Origin: Sthenelais limicola
Taxonomy: Eukaryota > Annelida > Polychaeta > Phyllodocida > Sigalionidae
NCBI GenBank assembly: GCA_942159475.1
Contig: OW804096.1
Location: 13,875,871-13,939,870, forward strand
DNA: 64,000 bases
Reading direction: 5' to 3'
Shown here: piece after piece, positions 61,599 to 64,000 of the stretch
Numbering within the stretch: position 1 is the first letter of the stretch
Layout of the letters: each line of letters opens with the position of its first letter
Translations under genes and position numbers: made by a program
The notes under the pieces: model-generated
Database searches by the model: none
What the model was told of the DNA's origin: nothing
The model's input: only the letters and a program-made list of their open reading frames with translations

Positions 61599-61655
61599 AG
61601 AGGTGCGAAGGCGAGAGTAAGTTTTCTAGTCATTTGGTCTTTATTAAGACTTTAT

Positions 61656-61895
61656 GGGCCAGATTTTCAGAAAATGCACAATTGGCAGGTCTATACATTT
61701 AGGATATTCTTCTAACTTAGGCTGAAAAATGAAGAATACCGGGTATATCTGATTATATTTGGTAACGCATTGATTTAAAGTATCAATTCTTTTATTTTAA
61801 ACTGCACTTTGAAGCTCATTAAATTTGTTGTCTTAAATGTGGGTTATTTGGGTTATTGGTGAAGGTGAATTGTACATTTGCCGACAATCTGACCC
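61656..61895 (-). mobile_element. GGGTCAG MITE
   Basis: 240 bp from GGGCCAGATTTTCAGAAAAT to GCCGACAATCTGACCC. Confidence 0.85.
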
Positions 61896-61911
61896 ATGTA
61901 ATGTGTTCCAG

Positions 61912-62295
61912 GAAAATGAGTCACAAGTCGCAAAATTGATATTTTTCAAAGTGTTTTCCCACAAGATCTCTTTATTGAAGGTTTTATAGGGTTAGCACTT
62001 ATAGTCATATCAATCCATGTAGCAGGACATTGTAATAAATATATCTTTGTGTTTTGAAGGCCTTCGTATTGAGTATATTTATACTTATAGTTACTTTACT
62101 GCTAATTACCCATCAAGAAACATTGCAAACTTCTTTTTTTTTTTCGAAAGTAAAGATATCAAACTTAAAATATAGAAATAGTTATTAGGTGTCCTAGTGT
62201 TTACTATTATTGGAATCGGCTTGATCTCCTCTTTTCAAATATGGTGATATATCAAAATCTATATTTTGCGACTTATTAGTCATTTTTCTAAAACG
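61912..62295 (-). mobile_element. TIR element, AAGTCGCAAAA family, reverse copy
   Basis: GGAAAATGAGTCACAAGTCG with CAAAATTG to TTTTGCGACTTATTAGTCAT with TTTTCTAAAACGG. The interior is inverted relative to 52915. Begins 17 bases after the MITE. Confidence 0.6.
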
Positions 62296-62391
62296 GATCA
62301 CATATGTTGTTTTATAATAATTTAACTATTGTAATAATAATAATGTGAGATTGAGAATAAAGTGAGCTTCCAGACGCACAAGGGTCAGATT

Positions 62392-62607
62392 TTCAGAAAA
62401 TGTACAGTTCATCTTCACCAATCTTCTCAAATAACCCAAATTTCCGTCAAAAATAAAGTTCAAAATACAGTTCAACCTAACCAAACAGGTTGCTAGAATC
62501 AAGGCAATGCCAAATATACTCGAATTTACCTAGTATTGACCACATTGCAGCCTAATTTAACAGAATTTACTCAATTGCCAATTGTACATTTTCTGAAAAT
62601 CTGACCC
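62392..62607 (+). mobile_element. GGGTCAG MITE, TSD ACAA
   Basis: 216 bp from GGGTCAGATTTTCAGAAAAT to GAAAATCTGACCC with ACAA on both sides; short deletion inside. Confidence 0.85.
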
Positions 62608-62639
62608 ACAACCTCTACAGCATAGTTTTCAGTAGGTAG

Positions 62640-63033
62640 AGTCAAGGTCCAAACCCTCAGATCAGATAAAATGGTCTTTCAGTGACTTCGCTAATCAGTT
62701 TCCTGGCCTAGGACTCGGCATTGTAATTTTTATTAATAAATTTTTATTGCAAAAATTCGAGGATGCCGATATTCTCATGTAATACAATTGCATTTTTGAA
62801 AAAAACATTGATATCGTTGTACCAAAACTGAGTGTTTCGCATGATGATACTAGAACATGTACGTTTTAACCTTAATCATTCAAGCTTTTAAAGAAAAATA
62901 AACACTTTCAACTAATATAATGGGAATATAATGACAGCTTGCGGTATTAATGGAATTATAATGGCACTTTACGGTTTCAGGCGAGATGCTTTCCCTCCAT
63001 TTGAAGGGACTCTCTCAACTTTGGGCCTAGACT
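62640..63033 (-). mobile_element. TCTAGG-family repeat interrupted by about 190 bp
   Basis: Left AAGGTCCAAACCCTCAGATC, right TTGGGCCTAGACTG. Between 62727 and 62915 lies foreign sequence beginning TAATTTTTATTAATAAATTT and ending near AAAAATAAACACTTTC, perhaps an antisense retroposon. Confidence 0.75.
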
Positions 63034-63068
63034 GTGTACATGTAACTTGTTGGTATCAAAATGTTGCT

Positions 63069-63192
63069 TTTTTTTTGTTTTTGCAAATCTTTTATTTCCA
63101 AAGTAGTCAGACATGGAAAGGAAAACATTGAATACATCAGTACAAATCAAACGGAGATTTAAAACAGGTGCAAGATAGGACCCCTTCCGTTG
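63069..63192 (-). mobile_element. Short antisense retroposon with 13-bp duplication
   Basis: TCAAAATGTTGCT occurs at 63056-63068 and again at 63193-63205. The 124-bp insert begins with a T run and TTTTATTTCCAAAGTAGTC, i.e. a poly(A)-tailed insertion on the minus strand. Confidence 0.7.
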
Positions 63193-63346
63193 TCAAAATG
63201 TTGCTATGTCTTTATATAAATCTTCCTATGTTTACCCCAAGCACAGTTTATCATTTATTTATAATAGTTTGTAGTATACTTCCATATATTTCAATAAAGA
63301 TGTGAGGTCTAAAATCCATGGTTAATAGAGACCATTTCCATTACAG

Positions 63347-63540
63347 AATCCGTGAGGATGGCATTCCCTCAACCAGTGCCTAATATGGAGTCAACAATTC
63401 GCACTTCAATCATAGATTGAGAGGTGCCTGCTCCAAACTCAATAGGCGGTCCAAGACAGCAGAGGATGCAACAAAAGAATAGGGCAGAGGAAGCTGTAAC
63501 GTTACAGAGGGCAGCAGTAGCTGAGGGTTATGGTTCATAG
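63347..63540 (+). CDS. Candidate downstream exon of the coiled-coil locus, broken
   Basis: Acceptor TTTCCATTACAG at 63346. The continued frame reads MAFPQPVPNMESTIRTSIID, meets TGA, then EVPAPNSIGGPRQQR and KNRAEEAVTLQRAAVAEGYG to a TAG. The basic and acidic second half looks protein-like. The single in-frame TGA suggests decay or 3' UTR. Very tentative. Confidence 0.25.
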
Positions 63541-64000
63541 ATCTATGGTCCTTAGCCTTACACAATGAGAATCAGTGTATATCTAAAGGTCCATTCCCAT
63601 TATGGTAGCAAAAGAAACAAAATAGAATGAAAACTAATTTGCGTGCGTATTTTTAAATCATTTTATTATTATGCCGAAGGCAAAAATGTACAAGAAAATG
63701 TTTATATATTTGCCTGATCTACATTGGTTAGGTAGTTATGGCATCGTTGAAATAACTATAAAAGGATGAAATGGTCATGTTGACAACTCAATCCTTCTCT
63801 GTCTATCTAACTTGTTTATCGTTTAAATGGTAAAATTGATCATCACATTGAACTATGTAACTCCAAAATCGATTAAATGTTTTCCTTTTCTGCTTTGTAT
63901 CATGCTATTGGGTTATCCCCACAATGAACGCAAATACAATCTTTAAAACAAAATTGTGTTTTTTGCCGTACACCAATGGGCCGTTGTAATGTGAATGGGC

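Overview
This is an intron-rich, AT-rich animal nuclear locus, most likely from a marine invertebrate. A mollusc is my best guess, because of a (TGAG)n-tailed interspersed repeat of a style I associate with molluscan genomes; the sequence does not prove it. Most of the 64 kb is small non-autonomous repeats, and most long open frames are low-complexity or repeat shadows.

One gene can be rebuilt with confidence. Eleven plus-strand exons from 29942 to 44055 have matching splice phases and encode a protein of about 444 residues. It has two nucleoside 2-deoxyribosyltransferase-like domains (about residues 29-171 and 298-444) separated by an EF-hand-like segment. The architecture resembles the invertebrate Raw family. 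Exon 7 carries one extra base, in or near an A5 run, that breaks the frame. All ten introns have GT and AG ends. A TATA-like box and initiator lie upstream and an AATAAA lies downstream.

A second locus (60189-61598, plus strand) is a proline-rich then charged, coiled-coil protein with an internal duplication. It has an in-frame TAG and two readable exons with matching phase. I do not recognise it; it may be a lineage-restricted gene or a recent pseudogene.

The rest, by region. 0-29 kb: repeats, a 37-bp minisatellite (494-974), GA/CT tracts and weak orphan ORFs. 29-44 kb: the Raw-like gene, with CT-rich or GA-rich tracts in five introns and seven copies of one MITE, none in an exon. 44-60 kb: minisatellites, GA tracts and MITE clusters. 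60-64 kb: the coiled-coil locus and more repeats.

The dominant repeat is a MITE of about 235 bp with termini GGGTCAGATTTTCAGAAAAT and a 4-bp target-site duplication. More than 30 copies or fragments make up about a tenth of the window. A second family (termini around TCTAGGCCCAAA) has about 18 copies. Several insertions are nested or have an internal empty-site control, which gives relative ages.
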